64,000 nt of DNA from Winogradskyella marincola (GCF_029624125.1 NZ_JARSBN010000003.1:1-64000); one strand, 5' to 3'; shown: positions 1-7,467, counted from the first letter of the stretch. Numbers and translations are program-made. The notes: a model not told the origin generated them from the letters alone.

Positions 1-88
1 ATAAAACACCGAATATGGTATATTTAAAAACAGCGTAAATCAATCTTTAACCTGTAGCCATATTTCAGGACTAGACATTTCCCAAAAA

Positions 89-685
89 ATGAAAATTCGA
101 GTTTTAACTATATTATTTTTAGCCTTTTTAAGTTGCAAGAATGCGACTGAAAAGGAAACTGAACAAATCCAAATCGTTACTGATTCGACTGAATTTAAAA
201 CTGCAGAAAAACAAATCGAAAAGATTAAACCTGAATTGGAATTTCAAAAAATTTCGGAAACAATAAAAACAAATTTCGGAATTGAAAATCCAAAATTAAA
301 AGAAGTATTTAAGCCTTGGAAAACAGAATATTACAAACTTATAGATTCAACTAAAGTTAAAAGCTTTAAACACTATTCTGAATTTCTAATTATTGAATTT
401 GAAAACCAAACTGACTCTGACATTGAATTTAAGAAAATAAAAACAATAGCAGAAAAATCGCTGAAAGACAAAAAAGAACTATTCGACTACTATGGAATTT
501 TCAGTAAAGGCGGAATTAGTTTTAATAAAGTTGATAAGTGGATTATAGCGCATCTACTTCGTTGTAATATGTACCCTAAAGATTATGATATTGACAAAAA
601 ATTCACATCTGAATTAGAAAAATTTGATTCTGAAACAGATTGGATTAGGTCTTATTGTGGTTGGGGAAAAATGGAAATAAAATAA
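89..685 (+). CDS. Hypothetical lipoprotein of the cassette array
   Basis: The 198-residue product starts with a lipoprotein signal peptide ending in the lipobox LSC (cysteine near residue 16), followed by a lysine- and glutamate-rich mature part. It should be exported and lipid-anchored. I recognise no family. A short KSFKHYSEFLIIEFENQT stretch and a cysteine-containing C-terminus (RSYCGWGKMEIK) are the only landmarks. The gene ends just before a collapsed recombination site at 690-715. The left boundary of its cassette is not visible: no complement of its closing bases occurs between 1 and 88, so the cassette may begin left of the window. That 88-bp leader holds nothing else I can identify. 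Confidence 0.75.
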   Translation: MKIRVLTILFLAFLSCKNATEKETEQIQIVTDSTEFKTAEKQIEKIKPELEFQKISETIKTNFGIENPKLKEVFKPWKTEYYKLIDSTKVKSFKHYSEFLIIEFENQTDSDIEFKKIKTIAEKSLKDKKELFDYYGIFSKGGISFNKVDKWIIAHLLRCNMYPKDYDIDKKFTSELEKFDSETDWIRSYCGWGKMEIK

Positions 686-689
686 AAAA

Positions 690-715
690 CGTTGTACAAC
701 AACGTTTGTACGTCA
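690..715 (+). repeat. Collapsed attC-like site
   Basis: The sequence reads GTTGTACAAC, then AACG, then TTTGTACGTC. The left part is a normal R'' end (YAAC at 697-700) and the right part looks like the start of the next cassette, whose own closing end is GCCGTACAAC. The roughly 110 bp of stem and loop that other sites carry between these parts is missing. It looks like an internal deletion that fused the two flanking cassettes into one. Confidence 0.6.
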
Positions 716-723
716 TTTGAGAA

Positions 724-1074
724 ATGAAATTCTATAATAAATTAACAGACGGAAAAAAAAGTGCCTTAATAGGAGGAATATTAATTGTGATATTATTTTC
801 TGTTCTTTTTTATGTCTCGGATAATCGAAAAGAAAAATTGGAATCTGACTATGTTTGGACTGAAGCAACAATTACGGATATTGAACTCAATGTTTCTAAA
901 AGTACGATAACGAAAAAACATATTTTTCATTTTGAATATATCTACAACGGAAAAAAATATAAAAAGGTAAGACAAGTTTACCGACCTGAATTATTAAAAA
1001 TTGGACAAAAATTTAAACTGAAAGTTCACAGAAAAGACCCTGAATTAATTGGATATGAACTGGAAGGAACTTAA
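724..1074 (+). CDS. Small membrane protein, DUF3592-like
   Basis: The 116-residue protein has one strong membrane helix at about residues 14-32 and then a basic soluble part with the pattern WTEATITDIE...KKHIFHFEYIYNGKKYK, which resembles the DUF3592 type of small membrane protein. The function of that type is unknown. The start lies 9 bases after the collapsed site, and a normal attC-like site follows 18 bases after the stop. Because the site between this gene and 89-685 is collapsed, the two probably move as one unit. Assignment to the DUF is by resemblance only. Confidence 0.75.
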   Translation: MKFYNKLTDGKKSALIGGILIVILFSVLFYVSDNRKEKLESDYVWTEATITDIELNVSKSTITKKHIFHFEYIYNGKKYKKVRQVYRPELLKIGQKFKLKVHRKDPELIGYELEGT

Positions 1075-1092
1075 AACGAATAAAAAAACGCC

Positions 1093-1223
1093 GTACAACA
1101 ACGTGTATAATTAATTGCGGCTGAATTTCCTCTCGGAAATTCAATCTTATTAATTATCTTTCGCTTACGGCGGAAAAACCTCGCAGGTTTTCCCGCAACT
1201 AATCATACACAAACACGTTACCA
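1093..1223 (+). repeat. attC-like site 2
   Basis: R'' is GTACAAC at 1093-1099 and R' is GTTACCA at 1217-1223. The left arm GTGTATAATTAATTGCGG (1103-1120) faces CCGCAACTAATCATACAC (1193-1210). The two non-Watson-Crick positions are A-C on the top strand but T-G wobbles on the bottom. The interior has two smaller hairpins, around GAATTTCCTCTCGGAAATTC and GAAAAACCTCGCAGGTTTTC. Total length is 131 bp. Its interior resembles those of the sites at 2027 and 5364. Confidence 0.85.
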
Positions 1224-1239
1224 CACATTTGACCAAACA

Positions 1240-2019
1240 ATGAGCAGATATTTAATAATGAGCAGATATTTAATATTGACAATAATTCTAACTTTTTTTA
1301 CAGCTTCTTGCCAAAAGGAAATAGGAAAAGTGGAAAACGTGAAGTTCTTCTACGATAAAGAAAAAACAAAAATTGAAAAAGAAGGAACTGTTCTAAAAGT
1401 TGGTGGTTTAGAAACAGGCTATTGGAAATTATATTTCGAAAATGGAAATCTAAAAAGCGAAGGAGATTATCACGGAGGAAGGCAAACTGGAGATTGGAAA
1501 TTTTATCACGAATCAGGTGAGCTAATGTCAAAAGGAAAAATGATTGAAGGAGCTAAAAATGGATTTTGGGAACAATATTTTACTAATGGGAAAATAGCTT
1601 CTCAAGGAAACTACGATAAAGGAAAAGAAACAGGAACTTGGAAATACTATTATGAATCTGGACAGTTAGAACAAGAAACTGATTTTGTTAATGGAGTTCT
1701 AAATGGTTTAGTCAAGAATTACTATCCCAATGGACAGCTAATGAATAAAGGAAGTTCTTTAAATGGTGTAAAACACGGATTTATGACAACTTATTGGGAA
1801 AATGGCAATGTAGCTGGTCAAAATAATTTTGAGAATGGAGAAATGAAAGGACTATATCGAGAGTATTATAAAAATGGACAGCTATCAGTTGATGGAAATT
1901 GGAATATTGATAAACCAATTGGAGAAATGAAAACTTATACAGAAAAAGGAGAACTGAAAGCTGTTTATGTAATTGACAGTATAGGAGAAATAATCGACAA
2001 AAAAATATTAATAGAATAA
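1240..2019 (+). CDS. YwqK-family MORN-like repeat lipoprotein
   Basis: The 259-residue lipoprotein has a signal peptide with lipobox ASC and then about eight repeats of the form Y-x-NG-x-L-x-x-G, for example YFENGNLKSEGDY and YYKNGQLSVDGNW. Databases name this family the YwqK antitoxin-like MORN variants; the toxin-antitoxin label is weakly founded and no toxin is next to it. The first 18 bases are an exact tandem duplication (1240-1257 and 1258-1275), giving two in-frame ATG codons. The second (1258) gives a standard 18-residue signal peptide. The cassette starts GTTACCACAC at 1217 and ends GTGTGGTAAC at 2024-2033, perfect complements. Confidence 0.85.
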   Translation: MSRYLIMSRYLILTIILTFFTASCQKEIGKVENVKFFYDKEKTKIEKEGTVLKVGGLETGYWKLYFENGNLKSEGDYHGGRQTGDWKFYHESGELMSKGKMIEGAKNGFWEQYFTNGKIASQGNYDKGKETGTWKYYYESGQLEQETDFVNGVLNGLVKNYYPNGQLMNKGSSLNGVKHGFMTTYWENGNVAGQNNFENGEMKGLYREYYKNGQLSVDGNWNIDKPIGEMKTYTEKGELKAVYVIDSIGEIIDKKILIE

Positions 2020-2026
2020 AAACGTG

Positions 2027-2156
2027 TGGTAACAACGTGTATAGCTCATTGCGGCTGAATTCCTAATCGGAATTCATTGCAATTTTGCTATCTTTGGTTT
2101 ACGGCGGAAAATCATAGCTGATTTTCCGCAACGAGCCATACACAAAACCGTTGGCA
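2027..2156 (+). repeat. attC-like site 3
   Basis: R'' is TGGTAAC at 2027-2033 and R' is GTTGGCA at 2150-2156. The arms are GTGTATAGCTCATTGCGG and CCGCAACGAGCCATACAC, complementary except for two A-C pairs on top (G-T on the bottom). The interior hairpin GAATTCCTAATCGGAATTC is shared with the site at 5364. Length is 130 bp. Confidence 0.85.
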
Positions 2157-2196
2157 GTAATGTGGAAAAACGAGATAAATTGAAAAAAGTATAAAT

Positions 2197-2922
2197 ATGG
2201 ACAGAAAAGAATTTTTAAGAAACACGGCAATTTTAGGTGGAGCGACAATCCTACCAATGAACAACGTTTTTTCACAAAATGTAACGGAAAACGGAATTGA
2301 CAGATTAGTGGACAGTAATGGAAATTTCATTCAAAAATCACTTCCATACAATAAAACTTTTTTGGAGCCACATATGGATGAAGAAACCTTACATCTGCAC
2401 TTTGAATTTCATCACGGTGGAGCAGTAAAAGGGGCAAACACAGATTTGATTAAAATTAAGGAACATCTAAAATCGGGCGATTTAGACCAAGTGGATTTGT
2501 GGACCCGAAAGTTAGCTTACCACTTTTCAAGCCACGTGCTTCATTCCATCTTTTGGACGAACTTAACGAATAAAAAAACTGAACCCAAAACTGAACTCTT
2601 AAAACAGATAGAAAAGGATTTCGGTTCATTTGACAAACTGAAAAGCTATATCGGGAAAATATCAAAAACTGTAGAAGGAAGCGGTTGGGGTATTTTGGGT
2701 TACCAACCTTATTCGGATAGCTTGACATTGTTACAATGCGAAAATCATCAAAAATTAACACAATGGGGAGTTGTTCCGATTTTGGTGATTGATGTTTGGG
2801 AACACGCCTATTATTTGAAATACAAAAATAAAAGAGCCGATTTTGTTGATACAGTTCTTGAAATTATCAATTGGGACAATGTAGCTGACCGATTTATGAC
2901 AGCAAAACGACTGACAAAATAA
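2197..2922 (+). CDS. Exported Fe/Mn superoxide dismutase
   Basis: The 241-residue protein is an iron/manganese superoxide dismutase, converting superoxide to peroxide and oxygen. Expected metal ligands are H68, H116 (in LHSIFW), D199 and H203 (in DVWEHAYYLKY). The first 28 residues look like a Tat signal, DRKEFLRNTAILGGA, but with RK where twin arginine is usual, so the enzyme is probably exported. The position matching the gateway tyrosine Y34 of the E. coli Mn enzyme is alanine (A76, in HHGGAV), which would alter proton supply or activity. It is the only gene in its cassette; the cassette ends GTTGGCAGTA and TACTGCCAAC match perfectly. Active status is inferred. Confidence 0.92.
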   Translation: MDRKEFLRNTAILGGATILPMNNVFSQNVTENGIDRLVDSNGNFIQKSLPYNKTFLEPHMDEETLHLHFEFHHGGAVKGANTDLIKIKEHLKSGDLDQVDLWTRKLAYHFSSHVLHSIFWTNLTNKKTEPKTELLKQIEKDFGSFDKLKSYIGKISKTVEGSGWGILGYQPYSDSLTLLQCENHQKLTQWGVVPILVIDVWEHAYYLKYKNKRADFVDTVLEIINWDNVADRFMTAKRLTK

Positions 2923-2929
2923 ACACTAC

Positions 2930-3060
2930 TGCCAACAATGGCTATAAGTAATTGCTTGTTCTCGCCTACTTCTGAAAATCCTCACGGATTTTCAGTTTGG
3001 TGTGTACTTGCAAAGTTAAGTGCTAAACCACGCAACTACTCATAGCCGGAGCCGTTAGCC
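2930..3060 (+). repeat. attC-like site 4
   Basis: R'' is TGCCAAC at 2930-2936 and R' is GTTAGCC at 3054-3060. The arms GGCTATAAGTAATTGC and GCAACTACTCATAGCC pair with two A-C mismatches on top, G-T on the bottom. The interior contains GAAAATCCTCACGGATTTTC. Length is 131 bp. The same interior recurs in the stranded site at 17,103. Confidence 0.85.
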
Positions 3061-3084
3061 TACAATAGCCATCGAGGCACGCAA

Positions 3085-3261
3085 TCAGCCTTTTAAAACC
3101 CATTCCAAATACATAATGCAGTTTTCATAACCAGCGATAGCGTCTTTTGTGCCACAAATTTGATTCATATTCATTTTATCATAATCAATACTATCTTCAA
3201 GTTCACGGTTGTGTTTTTTTAGTTCATTTATTTTCCCCAAAATTTGTTCTGGTGTTTTCAT
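3085..3261 (-). CDS. 58-residue hypothetical protein on the minus strand of a cassette
   Basis: An ATG-started frame of 58 codons reads MKTPEQILGKINELKKHN, then an acidic stretch, QICGTKDAIAG, and YENCIMYLEWVLKG at the end. It looks like a short helical protein with two cysteines. It fills most of the cassette 3055-3473, which holds no + strand gene, and is the only cassette gene facing the other way. The cassette ends GTTAGCCTACAATA and TATTGTAGGCTAAC are perfect 14-bp complements. I recognise no family. Codon use and fit to the cassette favour a real gene, but its shortness leaves some doubt. Confidence 0.6.
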   Translation of the reverse strand: MKTPEQILGKINELKKHNRELEDSIDYDKMNMNQICGTKDAIAGYENCIMYLEWVLKG

Positions 3262-3303
3262 AATTCAAAGAGGTTTTAAAATTCTAAAAGATTGCTTATT
3301 GTA

Positions 3304-3479
3304 GGCTAACGGGCAACTTATGGCTCTGCATCAGCAATCGTCGGTTAATATTTATTTTGTTCGCTTCTTAATCGAGGGCAACAGATAGCTAACATTTTGT
3401 AAAGCTTATAGATGCACAGCTCAATCGGCTTTAACGTGTCTGCTGCGCATCCACAAGCCTTACAAGTTGCCCGTTGTAA
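3304..3479 (+). repeat. attC-like site 5, divergent long form
   Basis: R'' is GGCTAAC at 3304-3310 and R' is GTTGTAA at 3473-3479. The arms begin GGGCAACTT and end AAGTTGCCC and differ from the GTGTAT/GGCTAT arms of the other sites; the total is 176 bp against about 131. The interior is also unrelated. It still obeys the cassette-end rule on both sides, so it is functionally the same kind of site. Confidence 0.7.
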
Positions 3480-3498
3480 ATAATTTAAAACAAATATT

Positions 3499-3876
3499 AT
3501 GAAAAAAACAAACATTTACTTATTCTTACTTATTAGTCTAACACTTGCATCTTGTTCATCAGACGATGATAATAATGAAAGTATAACTAATGGCTCAATT
3601 ATTGGTCTTTAGGAAATTGAAAGTGCAACATACAATGGACAATCAATAAACGATACAGAAACAGTATTTTTTAAGAATGACAATACTGTAAGATTTGATT
3701 ATGTCGGAAATGATTTTGGTAATGCTACTTGGACTAAAAGTGGAACTCAAATTGTTATGGAGTTTGGAGACCCAGAACCATTCGTAGTTGAGATTTTAGA
3801 ACTTACAGAAACAAGATTAAAATGGCGTGAAGATGACAATGGAGATATACTAATCGAAACGTTTACTAAGCAATAA
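3499..3876 (+). pseudogene. Lipocalin-like lipoprotein gene broken by a TAG codon
   Basis: The frame from ATG 3499 encodes MKKTNIYLFLLISLTLASC, a lipoprotein signal, then a DDDNN linker, then ends at TAG 3610-3612 (codon 38). Reading continues in the same frame for 87 codons to TAA at 3874-3876. Around the stop the protein reads IIGL-stop-EIESATYNG, and the family pattern G-x-W-E of lipocalin-like lipoproteins predicts tryptophan there, so TGG has probably become TAG. The rest (VFFKNDNTVRFDYVG, RLKWREDDNGD) keeps a beta-barrel-like pattern with no other damage, so the mutation looks recent. A sequencing error cannot be excluded. Confidence 0.75.
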
Positions 3877-4093
3877 AATATTAGAGAAGTATATTTGGTG
3901 GTTAATCATAATTATTTATTAAGAACATTTAGGTTTATTGGAATGAAATAAAAATATTGACAAAATATTAAATGGTATATAATACGAGAACAGCGAAAAA
4001 GATTTTTAAACATAATGGACATTTGAATATGATAATTAAGAGCTAAAGTGGGAAAAACATCAAAATTGGAAAAGCTGAAAGTAAAAAAACTAT
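3877..4093. other. Gene-free part of a cassette
   Basis: Together with the attC-like site after it this makes a stretch of about 360 bases without a gene. I see no frame longer than about 25 codons, no hairpin terminator and no known RNA here. It is the 3-prime tail of the cassette carrying the broken lipoprotein gene. Confidence 0.6.
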
Positions 4094-4224
4094 TTACAAC
4101 ACCGTATATAATTTATTGCTAGTTCTAGCCTACTTACGAAAATCCTCGCGGATTTTCTATTCGGTTTTTATTTGCTAACTTTAGTGCTTAAACACGCAAC
4201 GTATCATATACAAAACCGTTGTAC
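4094..4224 (+). repeat. attC-like site 6
   Basis: R'' is TTACAAC at 4094-4100 and R' is GTTGTAC at 4218-4224. The arms are GTATATAATTTATTGC and GCAACGTATCATATAC. The interior hairpin GAAAATCCTCGCGGATTTTC is nearly shared with the site at 7494. Length is 131 bp. The cassette it closes begins GTTGTAAATA and ends TATTTACAAC, perfect complements. Confidence 0.85.
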
Positions 4225-4236
4225 ACAAGCTACCGA

Positions 4237-4629
4237 ATGAAACGAAATCTGATATTAATATTATTGACTTTGACTTTTACAAGTTGTTTTTTTAGCGACT
4301 ATGAAAGTGAAAAGACCCAATCGTCAACTGGAAATTTTGAAATTTACGCAACCGTAAATCGGACTGACAAAAATGCGGATAATTACGCTGACGTTATCAT
4401 TCACTTATATGATAAGAAAAATGAAAAACTAACTGAATTGAATACAGGAGCTGGAGATGCAAATAAATGGACAATTGGCTGGACTGAACTAGGAGATACA
4501 ATTGTACTACAAAGTAGCGATATCGGAAATAAAGCGTGGATTTTACAAAACGACCAACCTACTGAAATAAAAATGACGGATGAATTGAATGAACGTGCTG
4601 AATTTCTGAAATCAATAAAATATGAATAA
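4237..4629 (+). CDS. Hypothetical lipoprotein
   Basis: From ATG 4237 the 130-residue product begins MKRNLILILLTLTFTSC, a clear lipoprotein signal with lipobox TSC. The mature part resembles small beta-rich lipoproteins (IYATVNRTDKNADNYADVIIHLYD, KWTIGWTELGDTIVLQSS). A TTG 18 bases earlier (4219) overlaps the recombination site and is an unlikely start. The gene sits alone in its cassette, whose ends GTTGTACAC and GTGTACAAC match exactly. Function unknown; it probably acts in the periplasm or at the cell surface. Confidence 0.8.
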   Translation: MKRNLILILLTLTFTSCFFSDYESEKTQSSTGNFEIYATVNRTDKNADNYADVIIHLYDKKNEKLTELNTGAGDANKWTIGWTELGDTIVLQSSDIGNKAWILQNDQPTEIKMTDELNERAEFLKSIKYE

Positions 4630-4637
4630 AAGCCAGT

Positions 4638-4772
4638 GTACAACAACGTGTATAATTAATTGCTTTTTATGTGCTTACTTGCGAAAATTCCTGCGGAATT
4701 TTCTCGGGTTCGTAAAAGTTTGCTAAATTAGCTACACAACCACGCAACTAACCATACACAAGACCGTTACCT
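4638..4772 (+). repeat. attC-like site 7
   Basis: R'' is GTACAAC at 4638-4644 and R' is GTTACCT at 4766-4772. The arms GTGTATAATTAATTGC and GCAACTAACCATACAC pair with three A-C positions on top, all G-T on the bottom. Length is 135 bp. Interior hairpin GAAAATTCCTGCGGAATTTTC-like. Confidence 0.85.
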
Positions 4773-4778
4773 ACAATA

Positions 4779-5354
4779 TTGAAAAAACTGCTTCAAATAT
4801 TAATTCTGACTTTAATCACAGCTTGTGGTTCAACTAAAAATACGTCTGACCTAATTGCGGACGAAAAATTTGAATTATGCTCTGAAATCAAATATAATCG
4901 ACTCGTAACGGAATTTGGACCAATTGAAGGAAAACTGATTTATAAACAGAATATTCATAGCTTATTTGAAAATTCACTGATTACCGAAAAATATCTAACT
5001 GAAATAAGTAAAAATGGATATTCGGAATTATTAAAAAAAGTAACCCGAAAAGAAATAAAACCAGAATTTTTTGAAAAACTTAAATCGGATTTAGGTTTTG
5101 ACCCAGATTTGTTATTTCCAGTTAATTCTGATTTATCCTGTTATGGCTATTTAATCGAACAATTAAATATTCTAGACAAATCAAGTTGGCAATATGAATT
5201 TTGTTTAGCTCATAACAAATATGAGGCTTATGGAAATTTAAAAACTGATAGTCAATATCTGATTGATGTGCTGAATAAAATTCCAGATGATAAATTTAAA
5301 TTAATAATGTATCGGAAATTATTCTTGGATATAATATATAGGACTCTGAATTAA
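4779..5354 (+). CDS. Hypothetical lipoprotein, TTG start
   Basis: The 191-residue product begins at TTG 4779 with a lipoprotein signal, KKLLQILILTLITACGS, lipobox TAC. No ATG is available before the signal, and the TTG lies 13 bases after the cassette boundary, so the start is fixed by the signal peptide. The mature protein is helical and acidic with three cysteines (FELCSEI, DLSCYGY, YEFCLAHN). No family recognised. Cassette ends GTTACCTACA and TGTAGGTAAC match perfectly. It probably lacks room for its own promoter unless this lies inside the preceding site. Confidence 0.75.
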   Translation: MKKLLQILILTLITACGSTKNTSDLIADEKFELCSEIKYNRLVTEFGPIEGKLIYKQNIHSLFENSLITEKYLTEISKNGYSELLKKVTRKEIKPEFFEKLKSDLGFDPDLLFPVNSDLSCYGYLIEQLNILDKSSWQYEFCLAHNKYEAYGNLKTDSQYLIDVLNKIPDDKFKLIMYRKLFLDIIYRTLN

Positions 5355-5363
5355 AAATACTGT

Positions 5364-5496
5364 AGGTAACAACGGCTATAATTCATTGCGGCTGAATTCC
5401 TAATCGGAATTCAACGCAATTTTACTATCTTTCGGCTACGGCGGAAAGAATCCTGCGGATTTTTCCGCAACGAAATCATAGCCAAAACCGTTATAG
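5364..5496 (+). repeat. attC-like site 8
   Basis: R'' is AGGTAAC at 5364-5370 and R' is GTTATAG at 5490-5496. The arms are GGCTATAATTCATTGCGG and CCGCAACGAAATCATAGCC, the right one carrying one extra base that would be extrahelical. The interior matches the site at 2027. Length is 133 bp. Confidence 0.85.
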
Positions 5497-5584
5497 CCAA
5501 TGCTTAAAAACAAACTTGATCTAATGCTGTAGACAACTTTGATACAACTGCATAAAAAATTAATTGGCACTAAATTTAATTGTC

Positions 5585-7072
5585 ATGGAGAAAATAACAG
5601 ATTATAAATATGCTCTTGATGAATCATCAATTGTTGCTATTACTGACCAGAAGGGAGTCATCAAATATGTAAATGATAATTTCTGCAATATATCGAAGTA
5701 TAGTGCTGAAGAACTAATCGGACAAGACCATCGGATTATAAATTCAGGGTATCATTCAAAAGAGTTTATCAAAGAGCTTTGGACAACTATTGCCAATGGA
5801 AAAGTATGGAAAGGTGAACTAAAAAACAAAGCGAAAGATGGTACTGCTTATTGGGTTGACACCACTATTGTACCTTTCTTAAATACGGATAAAAAACCTT
5901 ATCAATATGTTGCCATTCGATCAGACATAACAGATAGAAAAAAGGGAGAAGAAGACCTTAAAAATACCTTAAAAGAAATTTCGGACTATAAGTATGCTCT
6001 TGACGAATCGGCGATTGTGGCAATTACCGACCAAAAAGGAATCATTACCCACGTAAATAATAACTTTTGTAAAATATCAAAATATTCCACCAAAGAATTA
6101 ATTGGACAGGATCATCGTATTATAAATTCGGGACATCACTCGAAAGAGTTTATTAAAGAACTTTGGACCACTATTGCCAATGGGAAAGTATGGAAAGGCG
6201 AACTAAAAAACAAAGCAAAAGATGGGACTGATTATTGGGTGGATACCACTATTGTTCCTTTTTTAAATACGGATAAAAAACCTTACCAGTACGTTGCCAT
6301 AAGGTCTGACATTACGGAACGAAAAAAAGGTGAAGATCTCATCAAAAAAAGCAACCAAAAAGCGATTGAACATGCCCATATATTGGAACTCAAAAATGCA
6401 CAACTTGTTGACTTCTGTAATATTGTTTCCCATAATTTAAGAGCACCATTGATAAACATATCCATGCTAGTTGATTATATAGAACAATGCCAAGATGAGA
6501 TTGAACGTAAAGAAGTACTGGTAAAAATAAAACCAGTTATAAATCATTTAATGGAAGTTTTTAATGAATTAGTGGAATCGATACAAATAAAGCAAGACAC
6601 CGAAATAAAAGCCGATCGGATAATTTTAAAAGATTGTTTAGATAAAGTTTTGAGAGGGTTTGAAACCCAAATTAAAGAATATGAGGCGGATATTCAACTA
6701 GATTTAAATAACGCTCCTATAATCTATTTTCCTCAAAAATACATCGAAAGCATTCTTACAAATTTAATAAGTAATTCTCTTAAATATAAATCCCCAAAAA
6801 GGAAGCCTATAATTACAATAAAAACTAAAAAAGAAGTAAATAATGTAGTAGTATTATCGGTAACTGATAATGGATTGGGGATTGACTTAGTATTACATAA
6901 GGATCAAATTTTCAAAATTCGTAAAACATTTCACAAACATCCTGATGCAAAAGGATTTGGTTTGTTTATGACAAAAACCCAAGTTGAAGCTATGAATGGA
7001 AAAATTTGGGCTGATAGCCAGCCAGAAAAGGGCAGTACTTTTTTTATAGAATTTAAAAACCAAAATGTATGA
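5585..7072 (+). CDS. Cassette-borne PAS-PAS sensor histidine kinase
   Basis: From ATG 5585 the protein has 495 residues: PAS 1 (about 6-133), PAS 2 (134-258), a phosphoacceptor helix with H283 in SHNLRAPL, and a HATPase_c domain with an N box (ISNSLKYKS), VTDNGLGID and GFGLFMTK. No membrane segment is visible, so it is probably cytoplasmic. The two PAS domains are nearly identical and spaced 128 codons, a recent internal duplication. The stop overlaps the start of the response regulator (ATGA at 7069-7072), so the pair is translationally coupled. It is closely similar to the C-terminal part of the kinase at 12,262. An earlier TTG at 5564 is possible but unlikely. Cassette ends GTTATAGCCA and TGGCTATAAC match. 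Confidence 0.92.
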   Translation: MEKITDYKYALDESSIVAITDQKGVIKYVNDNFCNISKYSAEELIGQDHRIINSGYHSKEFIKELWTTIANGKVWKGELKNKAKDGTAYWVDTTIVPFLNTDKKPYQYVAIRSDITDRKKGEEDLKNTLKEISDYKYALDESAIVAITDQKGIITHVNNNFCKISKYSTKELIGQDHRIINSGHHSKEFIKELWTTIANGKVWKGELKNKAKDGTDYWVDTTIVPFLNTDKKPYQYVAIRSDITERKKGEDLIKKSNQKAIEHAHILELKNAQLVDFCNIVSHNLRAPLINISMLVDYIEQCQDEIERKEVLVKIKPVINHLMEVFNELVESIQIKQDTEIKADRIILKDCLDKVLRGFETQIKEYEADIQLDLNNAPIIYFPQKYIESILTNLISNSLKYKSPKRKPIITIKTKKEVNNVVVLSVTDNGLGIDLVLHKDQIFKIRKTFHKHPDAKGFGLFMTKTQVEAMNGKIWADSQPEKGSTFFIEFKNQNV

Positions 7073-7467
7073 CCACAATAAAAACCCTTACACTCGTTGA
7101 TGACGATGACATTTTCGTTTTCCTAACAACAAAAATAATTGAACAAACTAATCTTGTTGACCTAATAAAGGTTTTCGGAAATGGTTTAGACGCTATAAAT
7201 TTTTTGAAAGAAAATAAAAACAATGTTGACGCATTACCTGAAATTATACTGTTAGACCTTAGTATGCCAATAATGAACGGTTGGCAGTTTCTTGAGAAAT
7301 ACAATAAACTTAATCCAACAATAGGAAAAAAAATTACAATTTATATATGTTCCTCATCTATTTCGCCTGACGATATTACACGCGCCAAGACTATTAGCGA
7401 GGTTTCTGATTATATTATTAAACCTATTACAAAGGACAAATTGATAGATTTGATAAAAAAACTATAA
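7069..7467 (+). CDS. Single-domain response regulator
   Basis: The 132-residue protein is a receiver domain only. The acidic pocket is VDDDD at the N-terminus, the phosphoacceptor D63 lies in LLDLSMPIMNGW, the conserved serine in CSSSI, and the lysine in IIKPI. No output domain follows, so it would signal by protein contact. It overlaps the kinase gene by four bases. The response regulator at 15,201 has the same length class, the same D63 and the same SEVSDYIIKPI-type ending, so the two systems are paralogous. It ends about 27 bases before the recombination site. Confidence 0.92.
   Translation: MTTIKTLTLVDDDDIFVFLTTKIIEQTNLVDLIKVFGNGLDAINFLKENKNNVDALPEIILLDLSMPIMNGWQFLEKYNKLNPTIGKKITIYICSSSISPDDITRAKTISEVSDYIIKPITKDKLIDLIKKL

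Noticed and set aside
1-88. attI site or integrase fragment at the left edge
   Set aside because: No frame and no GTT-linked structure could be recognised in these 88 bases.
1240-2019. Toxin-antitoxin module for YwqK-type genes
   Set aside because: The family name includes antitoxin, but the gene has a lipoprotein signal and no toxin partner; the repeat type alone does not support it.
3499-3876. Stop codon recoding or readthrough in the two broken lipoprotein genes
   Set aside because: One stop is TAG and the other TGA, no recoding element is visible, and other genes use all three stops normally. Mutation is the simpler reading.
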